A stretch of 64,000 bases of DNA from positions 2,737,501 to 2,801,500 of the forward strand of contig NC_083673.1 in assembly GCF_030384665.1 (NCBI RefSeq), given 5' to 3'. Source of the stretch: Lodderomyces elongisporus (taxonomy: Eukaryota > Ascomycota > Pichiomycetes > Serinales > Debaryomycetaceae). Of the stretch, positions 61,110 through 64,000 are shown piece by piece. The number at the start of each line of letters is the position of its first letter. Position 1 is the first letter of the stretch. The notes under the pieces are model-generated. The model ran no database searches. It saw only the letters and a program-made list of their open reading frames with translations, and was not told where the DNA came from. Position numbers and translations under genes: made by a program.

Positions 61110-62229
61110 GAGAAATAATTAAAGTTTGCTGGTATGATTTTAGCTCTTGTTCAACTGTTCAACTGTTGTGGTTGAATGATAAGTACACAATTGTTGTTCA
61201 ACTGTTGAAATGAAAAGTATATTCCCCAGCGCCGTGTACGGGTCACGTGCAATCCACGCTAGTGTTTTTGTTAGTTTATAATTCTTTTTTTTCTTTTTTT
61301 TTTTTTTTCTTTTTTTTCTATTTTTTGATACTTGCATTTAACGAAAGAAAGAAAGAAACAGAGTAAAGGGCAAAGAAACGACAATTTTAGTGCCACTATC
61401 AAGACTAATTATCAACAACAGTCAGTACCAAATTCCTAGTTCTCGCATTTCGTGTGTTTAGTTATATTGACTGGTTTTTTTTTGTTGCAGAAAAATTATA
61501 ATAATAATGGAAAAAGAGCAAAGAAATAGGAATAGGTAAAAGCAACAATCACTAATGTAATGTAGTAAGGGCATGGGAAATGGCATGGGAAATGGAGTGA
61601 CAAGTGAGAGAAACACTTTTTTCGAAACGATATGAGCAGGTGAATTTTAATTGTAAGAAATGCATTAGGCTGTGTGCAAATAACCAAACAACTCTGTACC
61701 TTAAAAAACCAGTAGTATTCATTTGAAAGAAAATTAAAATTTTTAACACTTGGTCACTTGTTTCAATATCTGCTCAATATCGAGCTGCAGCTTCCAAATG
61801 AATTCTAAGACCATTGTACTTGCTGAACTTTAGCTATTACAAATGACGTTTTAATTGTTGTGTTTTCCTCGGATGAATACAACCCCACAACACACACTGG
61901 TTAACTCTCGTCGTTCCGAGAGCCTTTTGTAATTCTTTGGAAGAAAGCGAAAAAAAAAAAAAAAAATTCATTTTGCAGCACTTGTCTCTCTCAACGGTTA
62001 TTGCCACAACACATAAGACAAGTGTCTGTTTCTCTATGTATGTATGTGTCTCTCTCTGTATGTATGTGTGTGTCTCTCTGTGTGCGAGCGCGCGATAAAG
62101 AGTGAGAGTCGGAGAATGGGAACAAAGGAAAAACAGAAAGAGGGAAAAAAAAAATAAAAAAAACCGACAGCGTTAAACGACCAAACTTTGTCGCTCTCGA
62201 AACAATTTTTTTTTTTTTTTTTTTTTGAC

Positions 62230-62237
62230 TATAAATA
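62230..62237 (+). promoter_or_regulatory. TATA box of ERG10
   Basis: TATAAATA about 200 bp upstream of the ERG10 ATG, followed by a (TA)n run. Confidence 0.5.
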
Positions 62238-62353
62238 TATTTGTATATATATATATATATATATTGGTATTCCACGCCTTTATCCATTTTTTCATTTAAC
62301 AACAAGTTCAACCTACTTTCCATTTCATAAAAGGAATATCTTTATCCCCACAC

Positions 62354-62386
62354 CCTCCTCCTCCTCCTCCTCCTCCTCCTCCTCCT
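62354..62386 (+). repeat. (CCT)11 repeat in the ERG10 5' leader
   Basis: Eleven CCT units, ending 47 bases before the ATG, probably within the transcribed leader. Confidence 0.9.
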
Positions 62387-62418
62387 ACTTATACTCATAA
62401 AATATACTAGAGAAATAA

Positions 62419-63648
<1,230 letters not shown>

Positions 63649-64000
63649 ACACATAAGTAGATGTGAATTGTTAGAAAATTGAAAAAATGACAAAAATGAA
63701 AAAAATAAATAGGATCAAAGCGATTTGTAAGTGTAGTTTTGAATTTATTGATTTTTGTCACTTTAAACTGATGGCTGGACATTCAGCTAGAGTGGCACAA
63801 TGGGTGCAAAAATTGCAGCCCGCGCAACGTAAAGAGTGAGAAAAGTAAAAGTTGAGAAAAAAGAAAGGGCCAAAAGGAATAGAGAAAAAGAGAGGAAAAA
63901 AATTGATATACGATAAACGCATAAAGTGGAATCTTGTAGAGTATCTGTTTAAAATTTAATACTAGTAGCGGAGAGAAAAGAAGACGGAAAAGTATAAGGA
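63649..64000. other. ERG10 3' region, right edge of the window
   Basis: No gene is recognised in the last 352 bases. A-rich tracts fill the part just after the ERG10 stop, and a minus-strand 96-codon frame at 63492-63782 is only partly outside the ERG10 coding region and is a shadow. Confidence 0.65.

Overview
The window is nuclear DNA of an ascomycete yeast. Genes are compact and mostly intronless, with AT-rich intergenic DNA full of poly(T)/poly(A) tracts and microsatellites. Two introns carry textbook budding-yeast signals (GTATGT and TACTAAC), and almost every protein has a clear Saccharomyces counterpart. Five CUG codons (in KES1, SSN3, CAK1, RIM11 and ERG10) sit where relatives have Ser, Thr or another small residue. 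That points to the CUG-Ser clade, and the repeat-rich style fits the Lodderomyces elongisporus / Candida parapsilosis group; the species is my inference. The supplied translations are standard-code, so CUG read as Leu should be read as Ser. Several open frames begin at TTG or GTG, and I moved those starts to the first suitable ATG.

Layout. 1-14 kb: the 3' end of an unrecognised gene, NOP53 (ribosome biogenesis), SPO7 (phosphatase regulator of lipid synthesis), GWT1 (GPI anchor), KES1/OSH4 (sterol/PI4P exchange), OSM1 (fumarate reductase), spliced RPL33, and YTH1 (mRNA 3' end). 14-28 kb: COG4 (Golgi tethering), NOP12 (pre-rRNA), DEP1 (Rpd3L deacetylase), CHS5 (exomer), VMA7 (V-ATPase), a YebC/DPC29 mitochondrial translation factor, and a small mitochondrial membrane protein. 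28-44 kb: a YPR011C-type carrier, UGA1 (GABA transaminase), TBF1 (telobox factor), STE4 (G-beta), spliced TAF14 (YEATS), a mitochondrial branched-chain aminotransferase, and HYM1 (MO25). 44-64 kb: VPS36 (ESCRT-II), SSN3 (CDK8), CAK1, a low-complexity protein of unknown function that may carry a 3'-terminal intron, a RIM11-like GSK-3 kinase, MRX11 and ERG10.

The genes do not form one pathway; this is ordinary core-genome synteny. Some functional links exist. TBF1 lies in the same window as RPL33, whose upstream region has a CACGTG site inside an inverted repeat, and Tbf1 and Cbf1 are the known ribosomal-protein regulators of this clade. NOP53, NOP12 and RPL33 all serve ribosome production. SSN3, CAK1 and RIM11 are CMGC-type or CMGC-activating kinases within about 12 kb. 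GWT1, SPO7, KES1, ERG10, CHS5, COG4 and VPS36 serve lipid and membrane traffic. I found no transposon, tRNA, rRNA, CRISPR array or horizontally acquired island.

The most interesting signals are the following. OSM1 has an in-frame hydrophobic leader with no AUG upstream of its ATG, suggesting non-AUG initiation for dual targeting. The 599/601-codon orphan has a possible last-codon intron. TAF14 has a 9-nt first exon. There are dyad elements upstream of RPL33 and UGA1, and a G20 homopolymer in an AT-rich spacer. I did not find a wholly new biological system.
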